DNA of 64,000 nucleotides from Branchiostoma lanceolatum (lineage: Eukaryota > Chordata > Leptocardii > Amphioxiformes > Branchiostomatidae), in NCBI RefSeq assembly GCF_035083965.1, contig NC_089732.1, positions 6,017,883 to 6,081,882 of the forward strand, in the 5' to 3' direction. The position numbers and the translations under genes are program-made. Positions 21,906 through 34,700 of this stretch are shown here, one piece after another (within the stretch, counting starts at the first letter, position 1; every line of letters starts with the position of its first letter). The notes under the pieces were generated by a model. That model made no database searches. It was not told where the DNA came from and was given only the letters and a program-made list of their open reading frames with translations.

Positions 21906-23859
21906 CGTCCTTCCACTATGGTCTCTCTAGAGCAGAATACCGTTAGAGTCGTAAGAATTGTATTTTTCACTGGTAAATTCAATAACTCCTACGCTTAAGG
22001 TCGCTCCTTAAGACAAAGCATTCGTAATTACGTCTTTTCGATCCCAGCTGATCCCACTGCGGGGTCTCCTTTTCCCGTTCTTCTAATTTATTGCGTGGGC
22101 AAGATGTGTTATGTGTGCTACCTGTTATCTGCTTTTCTCATCTTTGTAGTATGCATTTCAATTAGATGTCCACAGCACCCGTACTCTGTGAGAGTACTTT
22201 AAAAAGACATGGCTTCCGATTTTTACTCTGTCATCTTTTCTCTCAAGATGGCGCTAAAGGGATAGATCTATTGACTCGGCATGTAGCAGGAGAAACAGTA
22301 AGGCAGGGCAGTTTCTATATGGATTTAAAGGAGCAGCATCATCACTGTGGTTCAACTACGTACGCCAAGTTCTGTTTCATTTCATAAGTAGCCTGGTAAC
22401 CAACTCCCCACTGGGGGAAGGTACTATTTCGCAAAAGTGAAGTTTTTGCTGAAATACGCACCTAGAAATGTGGAGACGGCCTTTTTGGATATGAAAATGT
22501 ACAAATTTTGTGATTTTTAAAAATATTTACCCCCTGTACATACCCCCTGAAATTTTTACCATGATTATGTACTAAACTACAGTTTGTACTATAAAGGTAT
22601 GCTAGCAAACATACTTAATGCCTTAAAGTATAAGTACTTTGAGGTCAGAAGACATTACTGTGAAAATCTGAACCTCAAATCTATTCTCCACGCAGATATA
22701 GACTTCCAAAATCATTGTAAGAATGGACTATTCCCATTACAACATGTGCAAACTTTAAGGGGTATGTACAAGGGGGTTAGATTCCAATGATTTTCCCAAT
22801 TTTGTGATTTCTGTGCTTAGATAGACCATATCTCCATATTTTGAAATGCGTGTTTTACAACGTTGGTATTAATACATATCCCTATCCCCATCCCCAGGCC
22901 GCCGTGCGCTTGTTTTACCTTCCATTCGACGCGACATACGAAACTTTTAATAGACATTTTTTCCAATGTAGCCAGCCATCTTTCAAGCCGGCCTTTCTGA
23001 TCACTACTGTTAAAGTTAAAGTGACCCGGGCGTCTTGAAAAGACGCATAGGGGTGGCGCCCATCTCCATTTCTATAGCCCTTGGCCCACACACATTTGTG
23101 CAAGTCACTACAGCAGGGTAACAGGTGATCACTACTGTCACGAAGGGCGAAACATTTCACAGAAATTCAGTAAGAGGCAAATAAACAATTGTAAGTCCGC
23201 AAACAATCAAAATCAATCATACTAACTTACCTCTACATTCTTCGACGTATGAGGTGAACGGTTGTATCCCATAGGAAGAATGTATAAAGCAAACAAGTTC
23301 GTAAACAAGCTTAAGAAAACGAATGTGTAGGAATCAGTACTAGTCCTATTGATGGCACAAGCAGTTGTCTGCCAAAGCCTTAGCTTGTCTACAGGAATAT
23401 GTTATCGCCTGTGTTGCTATGCTAATGCTGTTGTTAACACGTGCGCGATATTGTAATGCAATGAACTGGAAAGGCAACATTTATAGCGAGCAAGCGTGTG
23501 ATCCCATCGCTCCCCATGTAAGAGTGGACTGTTCCAAAATTACACCTGTGCAAAAATGAACATTCCCAAATCACTTCCGGTCGAAATTAGACTATTCCCA
23601 TATCACCCAAGTTCAATATGGACTATTTCAATTCAACCCCTATGCAAGAATTTACTTTTTCTGGCTACAACACTCCCGTGCATGCCAGAAATGACTCTTC
23701 CAATTCAAATACTTCCGTGCAAATCGGACTATTCTAAACCCACCTCCCGTGTGAAAACAACCCCTACACAAAGTGCAGCAACAGGTGGCACTTCATAACT
23801 GTACCATTGCCGGGGGTTAAAAAGAAAGAGGACTTAATTCAACCATAGACATATGAGCA
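21906..23859. other. Intergenic with degenerate repeats
   Basis: The first 250 bp still resemble the GPCR upstream region. At 22690-22900 and 23530-23760 degenerate units occur around GACTATTCCCAT, GTGCAAA and CCCCTATG. No gene supported. Confidence 0.5.
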
Positions 23860-23932
23860 GGGGATGTAGCTCAGATGGTAGAGCGCTCGCTTAGCATGCG
23901 AGAGGTACGGGGATCGATACCCTGCATCTCCA
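23860..23932 (+). tRNA. tRNA-Ala (anticodon AGC)
   Basis: Complete canonical copy beginning GGGGATG with anticodon AGC, G3:U70 and 73 nt. TTCTTTTTG downstream can terminate pol III. It stands alone, about 2 kb beyond the fourth GPCR gene. Confidence 0.95.
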
Positions 23933-25697
23933 ATTCTTTTTGTTTCTTTGTTTTGTTAGAAAACAACGTTCTTCAAAATATGTCCATTAAGTTACAGTAT
24001 GGTAACATCCGACAGTCTTTTTTTTTTTCAAAACGTTTTTGAATACATGTTTACAGTCAAACTAAATCCCACGAACTATCAATCAATCTAAAAATATCCA
24101 TCTCTAATGAACGTTTTATTGCTCTGTCCATCAATGCACTAGTTGTGTACATTTGTATATACTAGTAGGTGCTTGGCAAAGTTCCTGTGAATGAATATTG
24201 TGTAATCAGTATCTAGGTCAAAGGTCATTGACCTCACAGTAGCAAGACCAGTACTTTACATAACCATCCCCTATTCTTTCTAATGAAGTACTACATGTAG
24301 TACTGTACTGTTGGTTAGACATTTTAGTCCTAAGAGAACTATGTAATTGTTCTTCTTTATCATAAACCAATTACAGGACCTACAACACATTGATTTCAGT
24401 CGCCTGTCTGTGAACTATGCAAAGAAGCAGATGAGACAATAAATGGAAATTTTGTACCTTTTATTCATATATACAAGTACTGTGTTACTGATCTTTTCAA
24501 CAGGTAGTTCTGTAAACATTTGTATGGTAAATTGTTCCACTGTACTTCAATTTATCATCCAACCACTATTGCATTTTACAATTACAGGACTCTATACTTA
24601 AAATACTGTGATAGGACAAAAAAAAAGTAATGGAATCATATGATCTTGATCCTTCACTGACTATAGGTTCCAGCATAGGGATACAACAGTATTTATACAT
24701 AAACCACTTCAACTATATGGATATTATACATTACCCAAAAACGGTGGTAAAACAAATTCAAGGTCAATCTCTATTCACAACATTTTTAATTCTTCACGTT
24801 TTTAATTTTATAACACAACATCTGATCCTGATGCATTGATTGACTGTGTAGGAAATTATACTGTGTAGGAATTATACTTTTTATTTTGGAAAAGTAAATA
24901 CACAAATGACAGTATACTATAGAATTATAGCCTGTTTCAAGAGGGACAAGTGAACGTTACTTTCAGACATACGCTATTCCAACTAAAGGAACTGGATTTC
25001 AATCATCCCAACAAAAATATTACTTCTGTAGTCTAAATGCACTAACAACAATCTTTACACATCTCTGATTCAATAGAGAAATCCTATGGCAGTAGGATGT
25101 TTCACTGGTCTTGTCTTCAAACGATTTCTCACTAAAAAAAGATAAGCTTGGTAAGACTTTGAAAGTCATCCTCATACATTCCGTCTAGTACACATCATTA
25201 ACAATACTGCATACTAGCACCATGTTTCACCTAACTTGAATGATACTTGATGAAATTAAAGACACCCTGACTTGTTCCTTAGTCATATTGTTATGACGAA
25301 AAAGGGGAACAATTTGACAGTATCCTTTTCCCTCATTGTAGTAATACTTACAAGAATTCTTGTGCCACAAAAATGTCAAAGTAGAGTTGTCATTGCATTT
25401 TACTCCTCTTCTAGATTGATTTGGCCCAGCTTCCTAACTTAGTTCCTTATTGAGAAAGAGCACTATATCTCAGGAAAAAAACACAAGTGTGATAATCATA
25501 TCTACAATTAGTTAAACATGTTGCCAACACTGATTTCCAATTATGCCCTGTAGAATTTGTATCAATTGAAGAATTTTGCACCAGTCCTCACCAAATATTT
25601 ACCGCCACAAAGAAGGATATACTGTGTTTTGCACTGCCTGACTCATTATCACTGATTGCACTGATTGTAACATTAGATGAAACTGTGTACACACACA
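23933..25697. other. Spacer and probable EDEM3 3' UTR
   Basis: No gene supported. On the minus strand an AATAAA occurs at about 24460 (TTTTATTC on the plus strand), which would give EDEM3 a 3' UTR of about 1.2 kb; this is inference. Confidence 0.4.
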
Positions 25698-28169
25698 TCA
25701 TAGTTCGTCTTTGACCTTAAGTTCGACATTGATGTCCATCTCTTTGAGTCTCGCTTCTTCCTCCTCTGCATGTTTCCGAATGATTTTCTCGGGCGGTTGA
25801 GCCTTGTCAACAAGTAGGACGTCTACCGTACCGTGTTCTTTGATGGCGTCCATCAGAAGGTGGCCTTCCTTTTGGAACAAGAAGACGCTTGGGATGTACA
25901 CGTCTTTCACACCGTCCCCGGACATGGCGAAGACCGGCGAGGTGTCGCTACTCGTGCCCTGGGTGTTGTCAATCACGATGGCGGCGGCAGCTCCTGCATC
26001 CTGGGCCCGGCGCGCCTTCTCGATGAACATGCAGCTGCCCCGCTCCATGAGGACGATCTTGTCGCGAACCAGAGCCGCGTTGGTCAGGTCCGTGCACCCT
26101 TTGATGGATTCTCCGATCACGACGGTGCCAGAAACACCCGGGGTGCCGACCAAATCTGGTCCGAACTGCGCCGGTCCCGCTGTCAGCACGATGCTGCCCA
26201 AGAATGGCGGCGATGTGAGCTGGACGACGCGTGGCTGTAGGTCGCTCTCCCCCTGCGTTTTTGACAACTCGATCATCTCCTGCATGAAACGCATGCCTTC
26301 CTCAGCGTCGTCCGGGGAAAAGGCCTGCGTGGACGTGTGGAGGAGCTGCACGCGGCCATCCTGCATCGTAACCAGTCGTATGCCCATCTTACGCAGGGCT
26401 TGGATGTGTTCCGGATTGTCCGCGATGAAGTCACGAGCCCGCAGAGCCGGCTTCCTGCTCTCTTGTATCTTCTCCCTCGGCCTTGCAGAGGTTGGTTGGG
26501 GGCATCGTTGCTCCACAAAGGCTTTTAGCGGATGTCGTATTGTCTTTGCGTACGTTTTGTGCCCGGGAAAGAGGTAGTTGACATTGGGACATGACTGTTG
26601 GTACTTGCGGTCGGATGCAGTGGGGAAAGTGGTGACTGTAACCGTTGGCGAGTCGGTCTGCGTACTGTTCACAAACGAGGTTGCAAGTCGGAGAGGAAGC
26701 AAGTGTGCTTCTGTCGTAAACACGTAATCGTCAAGATCCAACCACAGGTCTTCCTCTTCTGTGAACAGCAGGTACAGGTATTTAAAGGTTTCCGCAAGGA
26801 AATATGAATCCATTCTATCCTCATGACTTCCTGTCCTCACATCTTTCAAGCCTGCAAACCCACAGGGAACCCGAGCATGGCGCTGGATGTTATCCATGAT
26901 GGTCCTACCCACCCCGAGGTAGTAAGGGTCATTTGTTGCCTTGTACAGGAAGTATGTGCTTTCTACGAGTTCTGGTCTGAGAGGATGTTGCGGCCAGTGT
27001 ACTTTAAAGTCTGTGGTGAATGCTTCAGGTAGGAAACTGTGCCTCTGTAAGACTTGGTACAGCATCTCGTGCGTCTCGATGGCTGGTTTGATGTCACCAG
27101 TCAGGACTTGCAGGCCTGGCCAGAACGCTAAGAGGGAGTCCATGAAGTTCCGTGAGACGACGTTTGGCTTGTGCATGTGCACGTCCAGCAGCAATGGGCC
27201 TTGGCTAATGTATCGCATTACAGCAGCGTAGTGTGTGTTGAATCTCTCCAGGAATGACGCGTCCCCCAGTAGCATGTAGGCCTTGAACAGGTACTCATAG
27301 TAGGAGTCTATCCCCGCCCCCACCCCGGATTCCCGCCGGACCCAGTCTCCTGTGTGAATGTTGATAACGGTTCCTACCAGGTCACTGGACCGTTGTCGGC
27401 GCTCCCACAAGAACTGCATGGCCTTGCGGGCCTTCTCCTCAAATATAGGGTCGCCTGTCAAGCGAGAGAGCGCACCGAATTCGAGAATCATGGTGCCAGC
27501 ACAAGCCGTGCAGGTGTCCGTCTCCGTACCCGTGCGAGAGCGCCCCTTGACGATCCCGTGGCGTAGGTTCACACGAGGGTACGGCATGCCCGTGGTGGTG
27601 TTGAAGGCAGGCAGCAGCCGATAGCCACACTCCTTCGCTAGTGTAAGCAGTTCGTCCCGATACCACTGCATACGCTCACCTTGGTCCCTGAGAAGACTTG
27701 CCACAACGTGCCCTCCTAGAAGCCCCCCTAGCACTCGAATATTGGTCTCAAACACCGACACAACGACGTCGTTATCCAAGCTGACTTGTAGAATTATCAT
27801 CTTAACGGCGTCTTCAAACTTATCTAAATGTCCTAGAACGGCGAGTGTGTCCAGTGTGTCTATAAGGGTCAAAGAGTAACCCCCTAAAATGTCGTCCACG
27901 TCGCCTCGGCTTGGGTCGACCCCGCGCACCCGTCCCTTGCAGCTGAGCGGCATCAGCTCGTCGGCAGGGTAAGCGTACGTCAGGTAGGAACTGTAGGCAT
28001 GGTCGAACATTTCTAAAACTTGTTTCTTGGCCTCTAGTTTCTCTTTGGAAGTCATGACTTGCACACCGGCCGCTTTGTCCACTTGAACGACAGCAAGTAG
28101 GAAAATGACGCACACAAAGACGCCGAGTTCCATCCCCGGCGCCGCCCATCCTGTCGTTCCACCGCACAT
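25698..28169 (-). CDS. EDEM3: ER degradation-enhancing alpha-mannosidase-like protein 3 (EDEM3)
   Basis: GH47-family protein that trims mannose from misfolded glycoproteins in the ER lumen and feeds them to ERAD. A single open frame of 823 codons starts [10 protein letters not shown]; a second Met at residue 13 begins a clean signal peptide ([18 protein letters not shown]). The GH47 domain spans about 45-495, with [42 protein letters not shown] (400-403), [12 protein letters not shown] (460) and FTTEAH at its end. A PA domain lies at about 660-795 ([20 protein letters not shown]). The protein ends exactly in KDEL, the ER retention signal. Domain order and KDEL identify EDEM3 rather than EDEM1 or EDEM2. 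The vertebrate gene has many introns; here the whole coding region is one exon. It is head to head with ERMP1. Confidence 0.95.
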   Translation of the reverse strand: MCGGTTGWAAPGMELGVFVCVIFLLAVVQVDKAAGVQVMTSKEKLEAKKQVLEMFDHAYSSYLTYAYPADELMPLSCKGRVRGVDPSRGDVDDILGGYSLTLIDTLDTLAVLGHLDKFEDAVKMIILQVSLDNDVVVSVFETNIRVLGGLLGGHVVASLLRDQGERMQWYRDELLTLAKECGYRLLPAFNTTTGMPYPRVNLRHGIVKGRSRTGTETDTCTACAGTMILEFGALSRLTGDPIFEEKARKAMQFLWERRQRSSDLVGTVINIHTGDWVRRESGVGAGIDSYYEYLFKAYMLLGDASFLERFNTHYAAVMRYISQGPLLLDVHMHKPNVVSRNFMDSLLAFWPGLQVLTGDIKPAIETHEMLYQVLQRHSFLPEAFTTDFKVHWPQHPLRPELVESTYFLYKATNDPYYLGVGRTIMDNIQRHARVPCGFAGLKDVRTGSHEDRMDSYFLAETFKYLYLLFTEEEDLWLDLDDYVFTTEAHLLPLRLATSFVNSTQTDSPTVTVTTFPTASDRKYQQSCPNVNYLFPGHKTYAKTIRHPLKAFVEQRCPQPTSARPREKIQESRKPALRARDFIADNPEHIQALRKMGIRLVTMQDGRVQLLHTSTQAFSPDDAEEGMRFMQEMIELSKTQGESDLQPRVVQLTSPPFLGSIVLTAGPAQFGPDLVGTPGVSGTVVIGESIKGCTDLTNAALVRDKIVLMERGSCMFIEKARRAQDAGAAAAIVIDNTQGTSSDTSPVFAMSGDGVKDVYIPSVFLFQKEGHLLMDAIKEHGTVDVLLVDKAQPPEKIIRKHAEEEEARLKEMDINVELKVKDEL

Positions 28170-28790
28170 CGTCCACTAAGGAAGATCAAGAAAGATTTAG
28201 TTTGCCTCTAGTTACGACATCGTGGCTAGAAAGTCCTTGGTTTTGCCATTTTCCTTAAAAATTGAAGACAGTTCCGGTTCCACGTAGTAGACCCGACCAA
28301 CGCCATATTGATTTTGTTTACGTCACGGCTGCCCCACTTGCGATAATGGCAGCATGGAATCGTACAATTAACTTATATATATAAATCGCTCGAACTAAAA
28401 TGTTTCCGGATAAATGATATTCAAAAACGCAAAATATCACCTCAAATAAATAATTTCGTTTTTAACTGCCCTACAACTGTTTGTGTTTTAAAGCGTTTTC
28501 TACATTTCAAGAAAATTTCTTGCCAGCTTCGTTTGTTTGCTGTCATTGCATCTCTCTGTCTTTTTAGGAATATTTTATTATTCTTGTAGGGGGAACTTTT
28601 GTATAAAGTGCATCATAACGACCGGTCATTAACATTAAGGCATATTTCACATGATATAAAGATATTTGTTATAATTTTTACAATGGACAGTCTAATACAA
28701 AATGGCTTACAATATTTTTTGATGTTGAAAATGTAACTTATTTCTATATTTCCTCCTCCACACCTGACCAAGTGTTCTAGTCCATACAAG
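28170..28790. promoter_or_regulatory. Divergent EDEM3/ERMP1 promoter region
   Basis: 621 bp separate the two start codons, so both promoters must lie here. Sites seen: CCACGT at 28280-28285 and TTACGTCA at 28318-28325 (CRE/UPRE-like, reading TGACGTAA on the minus strand), and CAAGATGGC around the ERMP1 ATG, a YY1-like start element. No TATA box is placed clearly for either gene. Whether these sites respond to ER stress is inference. Confidence 0.5.
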
Positions 28791-31700
28791 ATGGCTGTCA
28801 ACATGAGGCAAAGAGGACCGGCAAATGCCGGCTCTCATTCCAACTCTTATACATCCCTGCAGAACAACGGAGGCATCGATCCAAAATATCACGGAGCTTC
28901 GGAAACAAAAGCTACGTTAGGCGAAAAGGTTTATGTGGTCATCGCTGTGTTCATCACTGCAATTTTGCTCATCGTGTTTCTCGCGGCCAAGCAGCTGCCA
29001 CCTGCTCGGACCGATGCCGGGACTCCCCTGACCGAGTTCTCGGAGGAGAGGGCCCGGAGACACCTGGACGCGATCACCGAGTTTGGGCCGAGGGTCGCCG
29101 GCACCTACCAGAACGAAGTCCAGACGGTGGAGTACCTACTCGGAGAGATCGAGAAAATTCAGCGAGCGGTGAAGTCCAGTCACAGGATAGAAGTGGATGT
29201 ACAAAGGCCAACAGGTATAACGTTAGGTATTTCAAGGCTGGGAAAAATTTATTGGGAGGTCGATCTGTCGATTAAGTAATTGTGTACGGCTTGGATCTGG
29301 GACATGTTTTTTTGATGTGACCCTGTTTTCACTGTATTGTTGTAGTGTGCAGCAAACACGACTGTCACAAATTATGCTGTGGTTCACCGTGATGTTGTCA
29401 AATATTCATTTGAAAGCATTATACTGAGGGTGCATCGAGGTCATTATATAAGATATCCTTGGCCTGGTCCTTGGGGTGCATTGACGACTTCATCTGATAG
29501 CCCATTCCTCTAGGGATTGTACTGTTGCTAAACAACCACAGAACACTGGATTATCCACTAAATCCATTGTGACAATCAGTTGAAGAAGAGACAGGCAAGG
29601 AGCAGTCTAAACTGGAAGAACATCCTACCTGACCATACTTTAAAAGTCTACTCCAACGGGCCCAATCTCTGACGGCAAGCAAATTAGCAACTCTGGAAGC
29701 CCCAAACTTGAATCCACAACAGGTCCTGAAAGTTGAAAAAAACGGCACAAGTCAACCTGGGCTGTCTCCAGGACCCGTCCTTCTGTCCCAGGACGGAAAT
29801 TTGCTTCTTGGGACAGAAAAAAAGTCAACCCTTTCCGTCCCAAAAACTCAATTTCATGAGATAAAACTGATGAAAATTTATATTTTGAGCTTAAAATGAC
29901 AGAATGATTGAGATTTGTACAGCACGGAAACTGAGTACACATTCAGGGGACAACTTGTTGAAAATGTTTATGGTGTTAGATTTACCGCCCGTGTCACGAT
30001 GGCCGATATTTTGGCTGATATATTGGGCATTTGCTAAAAAGCCTTTTTTTGCTGGGCATTCGCTAAAAAGCCAGGTAAGAATCTTCAAGTTCGCTTTATT
30101 TAACTTCGGATCGATGGATTGACTTGAAACTCAGGATTGATTAATGGGAGCACAACCTGAAAATATTCCGAGCAAAAAAAAATTAGATTTGTGCAGCGCG
30201 GACTTCGCCAGAGTGGGCGTTTGTGGGCATTCGCTAAAAAGCCTGTCCCAGGAAGGAGGAGGTCCCAGCCCTCCTGCGTGCACAATCCCACCTACTAGTA
30301 TTCTCCGAGCAGAGGTTTCGGTCGGGGTGCTATATGCGCCACGATTTAAACATCTGCCTCCCCTCATTGAAATTGCGGCCACTCCTAGCCCCCTGACCAA
30401 AACCTCTGCTTGGAGAATAGATCCCACCATGGTTCATGCAATGCAATGCCAGTTATTTTCTGCATTCTAGGGCATTTTGATTTGATCCTCAATACAGTTT
30501 CGGTGTGATTTAGAGTCATCAGTATTCCTTAAGTTGGCATACAACAGATACTGGCCTTCCTAGATTTAAGGTAAAGCATTGTCAGCCTTCCTGAATTTAA
30601 TGCAGACCGTCATATAATGCATAAAAATGTTGAAATTCTCTGATGCCAATGACTAGTCTAAAGTCCAATAAGATCATATATCCAGTGTACCTTTGCTCCT
30701 CTTTCTATGTATTTAGGAGATAAAAAGGAGGAGGAGCAAAGGTTTTATAACCTACTTGATTATATCTATTGGTATCATGGACATCACAGGATTTCTACAT
30801 TTTCATGCATTTTACTATCTTACTCTATGGTAAGGGCATTATGAAGAGGGACTAAATACTTCAACATGTTACTGTTATAGCCTGACGAAACGCGCTTTTA
30901 GTGGCCAGCCGGTCCTGTGACCGCCATCCCCCTGGGGTGGGGGTCAGTAACCTCCGGCCGAGAGCTTGTGTAAACACAGGCTAGTAACTGTTATATATCT
31001 TCTGAATCTGTGAAGAATTTCATCAGCCTTGTAGATTATTGGACAGTCTATTCTGGGATTGGGTGGAATCGGAAAAATTTTGGACTTGGGTAATTTTGAA
31101 ATCGTCCATTTTCTCATAACAGTCCATTTTGGGGTTAAAGTCCAGAGTGAAATATGCTGCCTTTTGCTTGCAAATGTTGCCTCTCTGTAGATCCTTTTTA
31201 CCATTTACTGTTTTTAGCAGGTTACTTTACCTTATTCTTGTATGGGATGGAATTGGGAAAAGTCTATTTTGGACTGGGGTGATTTTTTTAAAATACTAAT
31301 ACAGTAATAGTCCATTTTGTGTGAAAGTAACTTGGAATGAAATACTAGTACCCTCTTTTGCTTGCAAATGTTGCCTCCCTATAAGATAGTTGATAGTTTT
31401 TTTTGTCATTTGTTGTCTGTTGCAGGTTACTTTACTTTGGACTTCCTGTCTTCATTCACTCACTACTATGACAATATCACCAACATCGTGGTGCGTTTGT
31501 CGCCCAAGAAGCCGACTCGACACAGTCTGATGATCAACGCTCACTTTGACTCTACCATGGGAGGGCCAGGTAAAAAGAAAATAGAAATAGATTCATAAAT
31601 GTTATAGCAGCCCGTTTTATCCAAAATCCTAAATGTTTTAATGATAGAGTAGGTTACTGTATTCTATATAAATGCAAGGAGTTTTCTTTTTAAATATGTC

Positions 31701-34700
31701 TTGTATTAAGTTAGGAGCAAGTATGTTTAGACCACTTCCAAATCTAGTATAAAATTCTGATTGCAAATTTTTTTTCTCATTTGCCACAGGTGCCAGTGAC
31801 GATGCAGCTAGTTGTGCGTCCATGTTGGAAGTTTTGCGTGTGCTGTCACAGACTGACGCCCCTCTCAAAAACTCCATCATCTTTGTCTTAAACGGAGCAG
31901 AGGAAAATATCCTACAGGTACGAAAACATCAATACAAGTGAATACAAATTTGGTACATGTACTTGAATATGTCCCTGTAGCTCAACTGGTAGCAGCTTCA
32001 AAGTTGAGCTCCTGGTTCCATTTAGTTGGTAACAGGGAGACCCCTGTTCAATCCTGGGGGGAAGGCATCTCAGTTGGAGCTGCAACCATCTTTTGGAAGG
32101 GACAGAAAATGGGGGTTTGTGTTCAAGGAGATACCTCTAGCACGTTAAAGAGGATGGGCATGCAACCCCTCCCTGTAAAAATATACTCTGCTACAGAAAC
32201 AACTAGGAAACTTGCTGACCTATGACATGTGTCACTAGGCACTACAAAGGTACTGAACAAACTGGAAAACACCCGTGGCAGGGTGAATGTTAGCTATGTT
32301 TTTGATGCCCTGTTCATCCGCAGGCGAGTCATGGTTTCATTACCCAGCATCCCTGGGCAGGGGACATCCGCGCTTTCGTCAACCTTGAGTCTGCCGGCGC
32401 CGGTGGACGGGAAGTCGTGTTCCAAACAGGTGTCCTTGTGCTTACATTTATTTAAGGCCACAGCAAGTAAATTTCATGGATGACTTCCTCTGCAGACTCC
32501 AAATTTAGTGCGCGCTGCACTGTGTCTTTCTGAAAGTTGGTGACGAGGAGCAAGTTACTATATATAGCTTGCATACACAATGATTTGCACAGCACATTTG
32601 TACGGATTTTTCACCATTGCTTCATGTGCAAATGCCTTTTTACGGCATTTAGAACATGTTTGCGTTGCTACTGACAGACGTTTGCGACAATATTGTCCCA
32701 TTTTTGGTACATTGACCATTGCAGAAGGGTAAAAAAATTATTGCTTTTTATTTCAAAATCAGGCGAAAATCAATGTGCACTGATGTCAGCCAAAAAATTT
32801 GCTTGCTGTGGCCTAAAGTTGACTCATATGAAGTAAGTAAAGAGCTTACCACCTACAATGCAGAATTTTGGCCTCTTCAGCATGATAAATTGGTAACATG
32901 TCACTGTCATTTAATCTTCCTAAGTCTGCTGACCTACTTAATGTCCCATCTATGAGAGTAATTCATATTTTAAAGATTTTGCATGACCCACTTCTAGTTA
33001 TTATTGGGAATTTGGAGGCTGGAATTGCACAGGTATATCATGATACATGTACATGTCTCTAAGGTCTAACGCCTATTGTTAGTTCCAAACTCATAATACT
33101 GCTAACAGTTTCTCTATAACAGCTGCTAGGGTGGAGTGAGGTGTGGAACCGGTTGAATTGAGAGCATCATTAGAATTCTGAATGTGTGATGTGTAAATTC
33201 AATTTTAAGGTTTCAGACTAATTTTCCTCAGTCTAAGAGAAATGAAACTTGGTATTGGGTATCATAAACAGTTATTAGTTTTTTGCCTAGTATTTCATGG
33301 AACATTAGTCTACAAGAATCTTTGATGAATTCACAGGATATTTAAAACCCTGATGACAGCCCTGAATTCAACTAGCTCCACTATTACACCTTACCCTGCT
33401 CTAGTAGCTGGAAACAAGAAACTGTTGGAGCTCAGAAAGGAAATTAGATATGCTACCTGTAGAGACATATACTTACCGGTATATGCGCAATTACAGCCTC
33501 CTACAATAACCCAAACAGAGTCATGCAAAATCATTGCCCTCACACATGAAGTTAACTTAAGGTCTGGTTACAGCTTGAATCCTCAACATAATTCATGGAT
33601 ATGAATAAAAATTCAACCACTGTTCCTTTGAACTTAGCTTAGGTCAAACTGCTTCAATTGTAACACATTAAATCATCTAGATTTACAAAAACAAAATCTC
33701 CTTACCATAGGTAACAATGTTTTATACGTAGGATATAGTACATGTACAGTATGATGACCCTCAATTGCAACTGTGTATATTTCTACCCAAAGGTCCTGAC
33801 CACCCTTGGTTGGTTCGAGCTTACGCGGAGGCAGCGAAATATCCGTTTGCGTCCGTAACCGCCCAGGAGCTGTTCCAGAGCAACGTCATTCCGTCTGACA
33901 CCGACTTTCGCATCTACCGTGACTATGGCAACCTACCAGGTCTGTGTTACTAGACTCTGGAAACTTGATTTCAGTCGATCATATCTCAGTGCATACTTTA
34001 TCCAAATACTGTGTTATATACCATGGGAAAGCTTGTTTATTGCACTTTACAACAACATTCTGTTTGTTATGATAATTGTACATTCTTGGGTTGAGAACTT
34101 GAGATCCACTGGGGCTACTTATGTGAGAAGGTCATGAGAATTTCCCTAGATCACATGTCCATTGATTTTTAGTGATTAGGGTTATGTGTTTAGTATCATT
34201 GGAAACTTTTATTTTCCTTGAGAATAATACCTCATTTGTTATGATCACGATTTTGTTCAACAAGCACCAAGACTGATTTTTTTGGCAGGTTGCCGCCCAA
34301 AACTGTGTGTGTTGGTTGGTTGGTGAATTCTGGCACTGGGAGCGATACCCCGGAAGATTCGCAGACAAAACCCGAAAACAACCTCTTAGGGTTGAATTTT
34401 ATACAAACACCCTAATTTTACTCCTGGCACAGAAAGGCTGCTAAAAAAAACTTACCGACCAAAATGCAAAATAATCTGGGACTACCACGGACCCCAGTCG
34501 CTGAAGAACTGTGGTGTGCAGCATTAACTTACACAGCTCCTACTACCTATTTCAATTGTCAAACAGGTATTGACATCGCCTACATGGACAATGGATATGT
34601 CTACCACCTGAAGCACGACTCACCTGACCAGATCCCACCTGGCTCCATGCAGAGAGCAGGTAAAGTTAGCCTTCAGGTTTTCCTTTCTTCAGCTAACAGT

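Noticed and set aside
25804-26577. 257-codon frame on the plus strand
   Set aside because: Antisense shadow of EDEM3; no domain and no splice or start support.
30025-30245. Repeated GGGCATTCGCTAAAAAGCC as a regulatory site
   Set aside because: Occurs within intronic repeat sequence only; no independent support for regulation.
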